Below are positions 9,462 through 17,242 of a stretch of 64,000 bases of DNA, in pieces. Position 1 is the first letter of the stretch; each line of letters begins with the position of its first letter. A model generated the notes under the pieces. It was not told the DNA's origin. It saw only the letters and a list, made by a program, of their open reading frames with translations, and ran no database searches. Made by a program: the position numbers and the translations under genes. This DNA is from Zobellella iuensis (GTDB lineage: Bacteria > Pseudomonadota > Gammaproteobacteria > Enterobacterales > Aeromonadaceae), in the NCBI RefSeq assembly GCF_016746085.1, contig NZ_JAERTZ010000018.1:1-64000 (forward strand), in the 5' to 3' direction.

Positions 9462-9800
9462 ATGGACACCATTGAAAAAATCAAAACCCAGATCAGCGAA
9501 AACCCGATCCTGCTGTATATGAAAGGTTCACCCAAGTTTCCCAGCTGCGGCTTTTCCGCCCAGGCGTCCCAGGCGCTGATGAACTGCGGCGAGCCCTTCG
9601 CCTATGTGGATATCCTGCAAAATCCCGACATCCGCGCCGAGCTGCCCAAGTACGCCAACTGGCCGACCTTTCCCCAGCTGTGGGTGGAAGGGGAGCTGGT
9701 CGGCGGTTGCGACATCATCATCGAGATGTTCCAGCAGGGCGAACTGCAGAGCCTGATCAAGGACACCGCCGCCAAGCATCCCAAGCCCGAGCAGGCATAA
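9462..9800 (+). CDS. grxD: Monothiol glutaredoxin 4
   Basis: Monothiol glutaredoxin that binds and transfers [2Fe-2S] clusters. The 112 residues contain the diagnostic CGFS active site (FPSCGFSAQA) and the glutathione-binding WPTFPQLWVEGELVGGCDI block. ATG 9462 (MDTIEKIK) is chosen over an in-frame GTG at 9456. It sits opposite sodB, so the two may share a stress or iron context, though no Fur box was identified with confidence. Confidence 0.95.
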   Translation: MDTIEKIKTQISENPILLYMKGSPKFPSCGFSAQASQALMNCGEPFAYVDILQNPDIRAELPKYANWPTFPQLWVEGELVGGCDIIIEMFQQGELQSLIKDTAAKHPKPEQA

Positions 9801-9842
9801 ACCGTCCGCGCTCGCATAAATTCGACCCTTCGGCTTCCGCAG

Positions 9843-9860
9843 GGTCGATTTCAATCGACC
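9843..9860. repeat. REP-like palindrome, copy 1
   Basis: GGTCGATT-TC-AATCGACC is a perfect inverted repeat between convergent grxD and narX. A compensated version, GGTCCATT-TC-AATGGACC, lies at 16038-16055. Both follow AG and keep the central TC. A second stem, TCGACCCT / AGGGTCGA, partly overlaps it on the left and may serve as a grxD terminator. Confidence 0.55.
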
Positions 9861-9882
9861 TCACCGTTCACGCTTCCACGCC

Positions 9883-11583
9883 TCAGGGCCTGAAACAGAC
9901 TTCAAGCAGGGTGCCGCCTTGTTCCCCGGGGCCGATACGCAGGGCGCCGCCCAGGCTGGCGGCCCTGTCCTGCATGATCTTGAGCCCGTAGTGCTGCCCC
10001 TGATCCATGCCGGTGTCGATGCCGGTGCCGTTATCCGCCACCGACAGGTGAATCGCCTCGTCCTGCTGCCAGACCCGGACCGCCACCCGGCTGGCCTGGG
10101 CGTGCTTGAACACATTGTGCAGGGCCTCGCGGGTGATCTGCACCAGGTGGATGGTCTGGTTAGGGCTCAGCCGGTGGGGTGACAGCCGGTATTCGAAATC
10201 GATGGCAAAGCCCATGCGGCGGTTGAACTCGGCCAGGGTGTCGCTCAGGGCGGCATAGAGACCGGGCTTGTCCAGCTTGAGACGGAAAGTGGTGAGCAGC
10301 TCCCGCAACTGGCGGTAGGCGTTGTTCAGCCCTTCGCGCATCTCGTCCAGTCCCGAGGCCACTTCGGGACTGGGGTCGGGCAGCTGCAGCTGCACATAGC
10401 TGACCTGCAGCTTGAGGTAGGTCAAGGCCTGGGCCAGGGAGTCGTGCAGCTCGCGGGCTATGGTCGCCCGTTCTTCCATCAGTTGCAGCTGCTGGTGCTG
10501 GTGCTGACGCCGATCCAGGGCCAGGGCGGTGGTTATCTGATCGAAGATGCTGGCCAGCAGCTGTTGCTGTTCCTCCGCCAGCGCTTGCCCCGGCGGGCAG
10601 CAGGCGAGCACCTGACCGTAATGGCCGCTGCTGTCCTGCAGGGGCCAGCGGTAGTTGGGGGCGTCGCGGGGCCCGGCACCGTCCGAGCAGGCGGTGACTT
10701 CGTCGAAGGAGCTGTCATCGTCCCCTTCATAGAGGTGAATGCAGATCTGGCGCAAGGGGGTGAGTTGCTCCAGCCGGCTCAACAGCCCGGGCAGGCGCTG
10801 ATACAGCGGCTCCACGCCCTGCAGTTCCCGCTGGGTATCATAGAGGGTGGTCAGGGTCTGGTTGGAGCGTACCAGGGCCCGGGTTTGTTGCTCCACCTTT
10901 TCTTCCAGCTGGCCGTAGAGTTCGGACAGCTGCTGGTTCATGGTGTCCACGGTGGCGGCCAGCACCGCCATTTCATCGTCGCCGGCAATACCGCTGCGGC
11001 AGGCGAAATCACCCTGGCCTACGGCCCGCGCCACCAGCAACAGCCGGCGCAACGGGGTGAGCAGCCGTTGGTGCAGGTAGATCACCGCCGCCACCAGGAT
11101 CAGCAGCATGGCCAGCATCACCATGAACTGCAGCCAGCTCTGCCGCTGCAGACTGGCCTCGGTATTCTGCTCGATCTGGATCACCAGGGTATCGATGGCA
11201 TCGACGAAGGCGGCCACCTGGGTACTCACCGGCCCGCGGTCCGAAGCTTGCAGCAGGCTGGCCTTGAGCTGCAGCCATTGCTGTTGCAACTGCCGGTGTT
11301 CCTGGCTGAGGCCGTCGTTATCCAGCACCCGCACCAGCACCGGATCCCGCAGATCCCGTTCCAGCATCAGCAGGTCAGCGTCGTCCTGCAAGGGAACCCG
11401 GCTGAGCAGTCGATAACTTTGCATCCGCAATGAGCCGGCCTTGTTGATCACATAGGCCCGCCCCCCGCTCTTGTCGGACAGCCAGGCCGAGGCCGCCAGG
11501 CTGACCAGGGCCAGCAGCACCAGGATCAGCATCAACAGGGTGATGCGGGTCAACAGGGAACGGGATAAGGGGATCGATGACAT
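9883..11583 (-). CDS. narX: Nitrate/nitrite sensor histidine kinase NarX
   Basis: Inner-membrane sensor kinase for nitrate/nitrite. The 566 residues show a first membrane helix (about 13-32), a periplasmic P-box (YVINKAGSLRMQSYRLL, about 45-61), a second helix (about 151-170), HAMP, a GAF-like central region, and a HisKA_3 site (RATIARELHDSLAQAL) with HATPase (VADNGTGID). That is the NarX/NarQ architecture; the P-box favours NarX. No narL response regulator or nar reductase gene is adjacent. Instead it follows tusE by 67 bp on the same strand, so it may be read from the yccS-tusE unit. Confidence 0.88.
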   Translation of the reverse strand: MSSIPLSRSLLTRITLLMLILVLLALVSLAASAWLSDKSGGRAYVINKAGSLRMQSYRLLSRVPLQDDADLLMLERDLRDPVLVRVLDNDGLSQEHRQLQQQWLQLKASLLQASDRGPVSTQVAAFVDAIDTLVIQIEQNTEASLQRQSWLQFMVMLAMLLILVAAVIYLHQRLLTPLRRLLLVARAVGQGDFACRSGIAGDDEMAVLAATVDTMNQQLSELYGQLEEKVEQQTRALVRSNQTLTTLYDTQRELQGVEPLYQRLPGLLSRLEQLTPLRQICIHLYEGDDDSSFDEVTACSDGAGPRDAPNYRWPLQDSSGHYGQVLACCPPGQALAEEQQQLLASIFDQITTALALDRRQHQHQQLQLMEERATIARELHDSLAQALTYLKLQVSYVQLQLPDPSPEVASGLDEMREGLNNAYRQLRELLTTFRLKLDKPGLYAALSDTLAEFNRRMGFAIDFEYRLSPHRLSPNQTIHLVQITREALHNVFKHAQASRVAVRVWQQDEAIHLSVADNGTGIDTGMDQGQHYGLKIMQDRAASLGGALRIGPGEQGGTLLEVCFRP

Positions 11584-11650
11584 GGCGTCCTGTCCTTGGT
11601 AGCAATAACAGTCCCGCTGGCCCCTCCGGCCGTCGGAAGAGCCACGGGAT

Positions 11651-11980
11651 TCAGATGCATTTCACTGGCTTGGGCAGTCCGGCCAGCTTGGTGGCCTGCT
11701 TGGCCGGCCCCTTGGGAAACAATCGGTACAGGTAACGGCTGTTGCCTTTTTCTTCGCCCAACTCCTTGGCCATGGCTTTCACCAGGGCGCGAATGGCGGG
11801 GGAGCTATTGTATTTGAGATAAAATGCCCGGACGAACCGGATCACTTCCCAGTGTTCGGGGGTGAGGCTGATGCCTTCCTGTTCCGCCAGCAGGGCAACC
11901 ATGGCCGGTTGCCAGTCCTGATGGTCCTTGAGATAACCCTGGGCATCGGTTGCAATGACCCGCCCTTCAAATTCGAACAT
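11651..11980 (-). CDS. tusE: TusE/DsrC-family sulfurtransferase
   Basis: Sulfur carrier of the Tus relay delivering sulfur to MnmA for 2-thiouridine in tRNA. The 109 residues end in PKPVKCI, with the conserved penultimate Cys that carries the persulfide. The start MFEFEGRVI at 11980 follows AGAGGAG. A much longer in-frame reading upstream overlaps yccS and is spurious. E. coli also has tusE next to yccA/yccS, supporting TusE rather than a dissimilatory DsrC; no dsr genes are seen. Confidence 0.92.
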   Translation of the reverse strand: MFEFEGRVIATDAQGYLKDHQDWQPAMVALLAEQEGISLTPEHWEVIRFVRAFYLKYNSSPAIRALVKAMAKELGEEKGNSRYLYRLFPKGPAKQATKLAGLPKPVKCI

Positions 11981-12003
11981 AGTGACTCCTCTGTAGCGCC
12001 GCC

Positions 12004-12019
12004 ATCTTACCCAAGTCGG
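12004..12019 (-). promoter_or_regulatory. Promoter-like element upstream of tusE
   Basis: On the minus strand CCGACTTGGG-TAAGAT, overlapping the yccS stop and 24 bp before the tusE ATG. Same motif as at 8501-8518 and 14188-14203. Confidence 0.4.
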
Positions 12020-14154
12020 TCGGCCGCTGCATCTTCTGCCGGCGTCTGCTGTTGAAAGCCTCGGGCCAGCTGGTAGAGATCGTTGACCAGCAGGGTGATA
12101 TGGCCGAGCAGCTGGTGCGTCAGGATCACCCATTCGTCGTCGCTGTCCGTGCGGGTGGTCGTCAAGGGGGAATAGGCCGGCAGCTCTTCGCCGCTGCGTA
12201 AAGCCTTGGCCGAGGCCTGCAGCCTGGCCACCAGTTGTGGCACCGGGGTGCCGGTCAACACCTCCGAATGGATGCGGTGCGCGCCCAGGGTCGACAGGTA
12301 GGACAGCAGGGCATGGTTGCGGTAGGCGATGTCGAAGCAGAGGTTCAGCCAGTGCCTGGGTACCGGCTCGACCCGGATATTCTGCCAGGCCAGAGCCAGC
12401 TGGTTGTCGGCCAGGTGGGCCTGCTTGCGTGGCAGCCGGTAGTCCAGTTCGTCGTTCCGCCCCCGTTCGAACTGGCGGGCGATGGCCGCCAGGTAATTGG
12501 CATTGGCCTCCATGGCATCGGCCATCAGCCGGGGCAGGTGGCGTCGTTGCCAGTCGGGCCAGATAAACCAGACCGCGACGAAGGCCATGGCGCAGCCGGC
12601 CAGGGTGTCGAACAGGCGCGGCAGGAAGATCGGGTCCTGGCCGCTGCCCTGCAGGTTGAAGGCCAGCAGTACGAACAGGGTAACGAAACCCACCGCCCAG
12701 CTGTAGTAGATCTTCACCTGGGTGAAAAAGATAAAGTTGCACAGCAGCAGCACGACAATCTGGGCACCGACCGAAGGGAAGAGGTACAGCAACGGAATCC
12801 CCGCCAGCAGGCCGCCCAGGGTACCCAGGGTCCGCTGTACCAGGCGTTTTCGGGTGGCGCTGAAGCTGGGCTGGCACACGAAGAGGATGGTCAGCAGTAT
12901 CCAGTAGCCCCGTTCCAGCTCGAGGCTGGCTATCAGGGTATAGCCGAGGGCGAAGCACAGGCCCAGGCGCACGCCGTGGCGAAAGAGGATGGAATTGGGG
13001 TGCAGCAGCGCCTTGAGCTTGGGCCAGAACGGCTGCCGGGGCGGGCGGGCCAGTTCGACCTGGCTTGCCTCGGGCGGCGTCTGCCGCCGGGTCAGATCCT
13101 GGGCACGCAGCAGGGCCTGGTGCAGGTGCTCCATATTGCGGCTGAGAAACTTCATCGGGCTCAGCAGGGAACGCGGGTAATGGCGTTTGAGGTGGCTGTA
13201 GTCGAGCTGATCCTGCAGCGCGCTCAGCTCCCAGGCGATGCGTTTGCTATGTTGGTAGGCATTGTGGGTGAGGATGGCATAGCCCAGCCGGTAGCAGGCT
13301 TCGCCCAGCTCCACCAGCAGGGTCTGGTAACCGGCCAGCACATTGACCTGGTTGAGATCCTGGTTGAGCTGCCGGTAGGAGTAGTGGCTGGAGGCGGCCC
13401 GTTCATGCATGTCCTGCACCAGCAGGTAGAGCGCCAGCAGGCGGCCCAGCTCCGCGTCCTGTTTGCCGTGGTCCTGGATGCGGCGGTTAAGCATCTGCTT
13501 GGTACTTTCCAGTGCGTTCACCAGCTGGATATTGAGCTGGGCCAGCCCATGGCGCAGGTGCTGGTGTTCCTCCTCGGGGCTGTCGAAGAAGCGCGATTTC
13601 TCCAGCAGGTAGCGGGACAGGGCGAAGTAGCACTGGGCCAGTTGTTCATGCACCTGCTTGTAGGGCCAGGCCAGCAGCACCAGCCAGGACAGCAGGCCGT
13701 ACCAGGCCGCCCCCAGGGTCAGCAGCAGCGGCTGGTACCAGAAATAGGGGCTGTCCGCATGCCCCTGCATGGCATAGAGGGACACCAGCAGGGTGCCGAA
13801 GCCGAGGCTGCCGGCGGTGGGCCCCCAGGCTCCCAGCAGCACCAGGACGAAGGTGGTGAACACCAGCAGGGGACCGAACAGCCAGGGCGAGTCGATCAGC
13901 CAACTGACACCGGTGATGGCGACGAAGAAGCACAGCAGGCTCAGCAGCAGGTGGCGCAACCGGCCTTTGAGGTCCTGATCCACCTCGCTCAGGGCGCCGG
14001 CCATGGCGCCGAGCGCCAGGGTGACGGCGGCGGGCACCTGTTCCAGCCACCATCCGGGCAGCAACAGGCTGGACATGGCCAGCAATACCTTGAGGGCGAA
14101 GAAGAAATGGCTGTCGGTGAAGACGCGTCTGAGCCAGATAATTCCGGGCGACAT
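12007..14154 (-). CDS. yccS: YccS/FUSC-family membrane protein
   Basis: Inner-membrane protein of the FUSC/YccS family, proposed as an efflux or transport protein of unknown substrate. The 715 residues show two hydrophobic clusters: N-terminal helices (about 15-175) and a second set around 395-520 ([20 protein letters not shown]), separated by a long soluble helical region. This duplicated layout is the family signature. ATG 14154 ([10 protein letters not shown]) is preferred; the reading continues to 14229 without homology. Its neighbours tusE and yccA match the E. coli locus. Confidence 0.85.
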   Translation of the reverse strand: MSPGIIWLRRVFTDSHFFFALKVLLAMSSLLLPGWWLEQVPAAVTLALGAMAGALSEVDQDLKGRLRHLLLSLLCFFVAITGVSWLIDSPWLFGPLLVFTTFVLVLLGAWGPTAGSLGFGTLLVSLYAMQGHADSPYFWYQPLLLTLGAAWYGLLSWLVLLAWPYKQVHEQLAQCYFALSRYLLEKSRFFDSPEEEHQHLRHGLAQLNIQLVNALESTKQMLNRRIQDHGKQDAELGRLLALYLLVQDMHERAASSHYSYRQLNQDLNQVNVLAGYQTLLVELGEACYRLGYAILTHNAYQHSKRIAWELSALQDQLDYSHLKRHYPRSLLSPMKFLSRNMEHLHQALLRAQDLTRRQTPPEASQVELARPPRQPFWPKLKALLHPNSILFRHGVRLGLCFALGYTLIASLELERGYWILLTILFVCQPSFSATRKRLVQRTLGTLGGLLAGIPLLYLFPSVGAQIVVLLLCNFIFFTQVKIYYSWAVGFVTLFVLLAFNLQGSGQDPIFLPRLFDTLAGCAMAFVAVWFIWPDWQRRHLPRLMADAMEANANYLAAIARQFERGRNDELDYRLPRKQAHLADNQLALAWQNIRVEPVPRHWLNLCFDIAYRNHALLSYLSTLGAHRIHSEVLTGTPVPQLVARLQASAKALRSGEELPAYSPLTTTRTDSDDEWVILTHQLLGHITLLVNDLYQLARGFQQQTPAEDAAADRLG

Positions 14155-14187
14155 GATCCCTGTTAGCAGTTGGCCGGTCAGAGGACG

Positions 14188-14203
14188 ATAATACCCAAGT
14201 CGG
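14188..14203 (-). promoter_or_regulatory. Promoter-like element upstream of yccS
   Basis: On the minus strand CCGACTTGGG-TATTAT, 34 bp before the yccS ATG; third copy of the shared motif. Confidence 0.45.
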
Positions 14204-14230
14204 TGCCGATGCACAGCCGCCGGGGGCAAT

Positions 14231-14256
14231 AAAAAAGCCCCGGACGGGGCTTTTTT
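14231..14256 (-). terminator. yccA terminator
   Basis: AAAAAAGCCCCG / CGGGGCTTTTTT hairpin 18 bp after the yccA stop; it separates yccA from yccS transcription. Confidence 0.88.
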
Positions 14257-14274
14257 GAAAAAAGGAGGGGGAGA

Positions 14275-14934
14275 TTAATCCCGGCTCAGGCCCAGCAACT
14301 GCAGCAGGCTGAGGAAAATATTGAAAATCGACACATACAGGGTCACGGTGGCGGAGATGTAGTTCTGCTCGCCGCCGTGGATGATGGCGCTGGTCTGCAT
14401 CAGGATGGCACCGGACGAGAACAGGATGAACAGCGCGCTCAGGGCCAGGCTCAGGGCCGGCAGGGCCAGGAACAGGTTGGCCACGAAGCCGACCAGTATC
14501 ACCACGAAACCGGCCATCATCATGCCGCCGAGGAAGGACATATCCTTCTTGGTGGTCAGCACATAGGCGGACAGGGACAGGAAGGTCAGGGCGGTGCCGC
14601 CGAGGGCCAGCATCACGGTCTCGGTACCGGAGGAGGTGCTCAGGTAGTAATTGAGGATGGGGCCTATGGTGTAGCCGGTAAAGGCGGTAAAGGCGAAGAT
14701 GCACAGCAATCCCAGGCTGCTGTTCTTGTTGCGTTCGGTCAGGAACATCAGGCCGTAGAAGCCGACCAGGGTGATGATCAGGCCCGGACGGGGCAGGGCG
14801 AGCATGGCGCTCACGGCGGCGGACAGGGCGGCGACCACCAGGGTCATGCCCAGCAGCATGTAGGTATTGCGCAGGACCTTGTTGGTCTCCAGCGCGCCCG
14901 CCTGGGTGCGGGACAGGGTATTGTTGTATCGCAT
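14275..14934 (-). CDS. yccA: YccA, Bax inhibitor-1 family membrane protein
   Basis: Seven-helix inner-membrane protein of the BI-1/TMBIM family; in E. coli YccA is a substrate and modulator of the FtsH protease. The 219 residues have a short cytoplasmic N-terminus (MRYNNTLSRTQAGALETNKV) and about seven hydrophobic segments between residues 24 and 217. ATG 14934 is the only plausible start. It lies near serT, as in E. coli, and is followed by a strong terminator. Confidence 0.9.
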   Translation of the reverse strand: MRYNNTLSRTQAGALETNKVLRNTYMLLGMTLVVAALSAAVSAMLALPRPGLIITLVGFYGLMFLTERNKNSSLGLLCIFAFTAFTGYTIGPILNYYLSTSSGTETVMLALGGTALTFLSLSAYVLTTKKDMSFLGGMMMAGFVVILVGFVANLFLALPALSLALSALFILFSSGAILMQTSAIIHGGEQNYISATVTLYVSIFNIFLSLLQLLGLSRD

Positions 14935-15112
14935 TGTTCAGACTCCTTTAGTGTCTAAAACAGGGATGGAACCACCGAATAATGAAGTGTATTGTGGACA
15001 TAATATGACCCGGTTGTCGAGCTTTCCGTGCCCGAATTCAAGGACTTGTCTCGCAAGGGTGGGTCTTTTTGTCCATTAAATATCCATTCGCACCGGGGCC
15101 GGCATTTATCAG

Positions 15113-15141
15113 TTTACAAGATGATGGGGCCTGAGTACTAT
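15113..15141 (+). promoter_or_regulatory. serT promoter
   Basis: TTTACA (15113-15118), 17-bp spacer, TACTAT (15136-15141), then a GC-rich discriminator, 11 bp before the mature tRNA end. Confidence 0.7.
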
Positions 15142-15152
15142 TGTCGCCCGTC

Positions 15153-15243
15153 GGAGGGGTGGCAGAGTGGTTGAATGCACCGGTCTTGAAAACCGGCGTA
15201 GGTTAATAGCCTACCGTGGGTTCAAATCCCACCTCCTCCGCCA
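15153..15243 (+). tRNA. serT: tRNA-Ser (UGA)
   Basis: A 91-nt class II tRNA. Acceptor GGAGGGG pairs with CTCCTCC (one G-U), discriminator G, encoded CCA at 15241-15243. The anticodon stem CCGGT/ACCGG encloses loop CTTGAAA, giving anticodon TGA. It has a long variable arm (GTAGGTTAATAGCCTAC) and T-loop TTCAAAT. The position next to yccA matches E. coli serT. It has its own promoter and terminator. Confidence 0.97.
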
Positions 15244-15249
15244 GACCTG

Positions 15250-15283
15250 AAAAGCCCGCTGCGTCACCCGCAGCGGGCTTTTT
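15250..15283 (+). terminator. serT terminator
   Basis: AAAGCCCGCTGCG / CGCAGCGGGCTTTTT hairpin with T-run, 7 bp after the tRNA CCA end. Confidence 0.88.
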
Positions 15284-15308
15284 GCATTGTCCCGCCCGGA
15301 GTTTGCCC

Positions 15309-15971
15309 ATGGACATACTGCTACGCCACGACCATTTCTACGTGATCAACAAGCCCGCCGGCATCGGCATGCACCAGGAAGGGGACAGCCCGGGTCTGGT
15401 GCGGCGACTGAGCGAGGAGCTGGGTGAACCGCTCTACCCGGTGCACCGACTCGACAAGATGACCACCGGTGCCCTGCTGCTGGCCCGCACCCCTGAAGCC
15501 AACCGCGAGCTCAGCCGCCAGTTTGCCGAGCGCAGTACCTGCAAGCTGTACCTGGCGTTGTCGGATCGCAAGCCCGGCAAGAAGCAGGGGTTGGTAAAGG
15601 GCGACATGGAAAAGGCCCGGGGCGGCAGCTGGAAACTGACCCGGGGCAGCGCCAATCCGGCCATTACCCGCTTTTACAGCAGCCTGCTCGATAACGGGTT
15701 GCGGGCTTTCCTGCTGCAACCCCACACCGGCAAGACCCACCAACTGCGGGTGGCGCTGAAAAGCCTGGGTAGCCCCATACTGGGAGATGAGCGTTACGGC
15801 GGCAGCCCGGCGGACCGGGGCTATCTGCATGCCTGGCAGCTGGAGTTTGGCTATGGCGGCGAACGACTGAGCGTCCGGGCCCCGCTGACGGAGGGAACAT
15901 GCTTCCTCGAGCAGGCCGAGGCGCTCGAGCGCTGGGCGTGCGGGCTGTCGGGGGCCTGCGAGGCCGGTTAG
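15309..15971 (+). CDS. RluA-family RNA pseudouridine synthase
   Basis: Isomerises uridine to pseudouridine in RNA; the exact target is unknown. The 220-residue protein carries the catalytic-Asp motif HRLDKMTTGALLLAR and the RluA-family block HTGKTHQLRVALKSLGSPILGDERYGG. It lacks an S4 domain and is short, like the small TIGR01621-type relatives. ATG 15309 follows a GGAG site. The reading continues upstream through the tRNA but that part is not protein-coding. It is separated from serT by a terminator. Confidence 0.85.
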   Translation: MDILLRHDHFYVINKPAGIGMHQEGDSPGLVRRLSEELGEPLYPVHRLDKMTTGALLLARTPEANRELSRQFAERSTCKLYLALSDRKPGKKQGLVKGDMEKARGGSWKLTRGSANPAITRFYSSLLDNGLRAFLLQPHTGKTHQLRVALKSLGSPILGDERYGGSPADRGYLHAWQLEFGYGGERLSVRAPLTEGTCFLEQAEALERWACGLSGACEAG

Positions 15972-16037
15972 GCCCGCCAGCTGGGGCGCCGAACGGAACA
16001 ACATCGATCCCGACGTGGGCTGGAGTGGCTGATGTAG

Positions 16038-16055
16038 GGTCCATTTCAATGGACC
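16038..16055. repeat. REP-like palindrome, copy 2
   Basis: GGTCCATT-TC-AATGGACC lies between convergent rlu and cra. Base changes relative to copy 1 (9843-9860) are compensated in both arms, so the hairpin is kept. Confidence 0.55.
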
Positions 16056-16091
16056 ATGCCACCCCGATGCTTCATCTGCGGTTGCCCCGGT

Positions 16092-17069
16092 TCAGCGCTT
16101 GTGCAGTATCCGTGGTACCGGGTAATGGCCGCTGCGGTAGTTGCCCCGCACCGCATCCAGCGTCAGGTTCAGTACCTGCTGGGTGACGATATGGTGATCC
16201 TGGGCGATGGTGTTGATCGGGCTCGACAGAAAATCGAGCAGCCGGTGATCACCGAAGGTGCCGAGCCGCAGGCGGGAGGGCAACTGGGCTTCGTGCTGGT
16301 AGAAATAATCCAGCACCCCTTCCAGCAGCACGAAGGCGGTGGTAACGATGGCCTGGGGGCGTTGCCAGTCCACCTGCTCCAGCTCGTTCAGCAGGCGAAA
16401 GGCGGTCTGGCGCTCGAACCGTTCGCCATAGAGCACCTGGTAAGGCACCCCGGTTTTCTCCAGGGCCTTGACGAAGCCCTGCTCCCGCTCCAGGCTGATG
16501 CCCAGATCCGGGGCGGCGGCAATCAGCCAGGCTTGCTCCAGCCCGGGGTCGGCCAGGGTCTGGGTCAGGCGGAAGGAAGAGGCCTTGTTCTCGCTGCTCA
16601 CATAGATCAGGGGAGCGGGCAGGGATCTGTCCACCCCGATAACCGGCAGCTCCTGGTTGACCTTCAGGTAGAAGTCGTCGTCCAGCGGCAGGCAGGACGC
16701 CACTATCAGGGCATCCACCCGCCGTCCTTTCAGCATCAGGGCCAGATCCTTTTCGGTATCCGCTTCGTCATCGGAGCAGGTCACCAGCAACTGGAAACCG
16801 GCCTTGCGGGCGTGCCATTCCAGCAGTTTGGCCATGCGGGCATAACTGGGGTTCTCCAGGTCCGGCACTATCAGGCCGAAGGTATGGGACAGGGCTCCGC
16901 GCAGGGCGGCGGCCTGGCGGTCGGGCTGGTAGTTGTGGGCCCGTACTACCGCCATCACCTTATCCTGGGTGGCCTGGCTTATCCGGTGCTGTTCCGCCTT
17001 GCCGTTGATCACGTAGCTGGCGGTAGTGCGCGATACGCCGGCCAGGCGGGCGACTTCGTCAAGTTTCAT
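16092..17069 (-). CDS. cra: LacI-family regulator Cra (FruR)
   Basis: Catabolite repressor/activator responding to fructose 1-phosphate. The 325 residues begin MKLDEVARLAGVSRTTASYV, nearly the E. coli Cra DNA-binding helix-turn-helix, followed by the hinge and periplasmic-binding-like sensor domain. It is divergent from fruBKA, with a near-perfect Cra box between them. It may also control pykA, as in other gammaproteobacteria. Confidence 0.92.
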   Translation of the reverse strand: MKLDEVARLAGVSRTTASYVINGKAEQHRISQATQDKVMAVVRAHNYQPDRQAAALRGALSHTFGLIVPDLENPSYARMAKLLEWHARKAGFQLLVTCSDDEADTEKDLALMLKGRRVDALIVASCLPLDDDFYLKVNQELPVIGVDRSLPAPLIYVSSENKASSFRLTQTLADPGLEQAWLIAAAPDLGISLEREQGFVKALEKTGVPYQVLYGERFERQTAFRLLNELEQVDWQRPQAIVTTAFVLLEGVLDYFYQHEAQLPSRLRLGTFGDHRLLDFLSSPINTIAQDHHIVTQQVLNLTLDAVRGNYRSGHYPVPRILHKR

Positions 17070-17144
17070 TGTTCGTTAAATCCATCAAAATGTGCACCAG
17101 ATCATATCATTGCAATCTGCCGGTGCAGATAGCTTGCTTGAATT

Positions 17145-17160
17145 GCTGAAACGATTCAGT
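17145..17160. promoter_or_regulatory. Cra operator in the cra-fruB intergenic region
   Basis: GCTGAAACGATTCAGT matches the Cra palindrome (GCTGAAWCGATTCAGC) at all but the last base. It sits between a TTGAAT (17138-17143) and a TGAATT (17162-17167), where repressor would block a fruB promoter. Confidence 0.8.
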
Positions 17161-17242
17161 ATGAATTCAGTTACAAAATAACCCAAGTTCTTTCCATCTT
17201 GTTCTAGGGTGTAAATATCCTTGTAAATCAGCAGGTGATGTC

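Noticed and set aside
11981-12958. N-terminal extension of tusE
   Set aside because: The in-frame upstream sequence overlaps yccS antiparallel-free in another frame and has no homology; TusE proteins are about 109 residues.
15216-15308. N-terminal extension of the pseudouridine synthase
   Set aside because: This part lies in the tRNA-Ser 3' end and its terminator.
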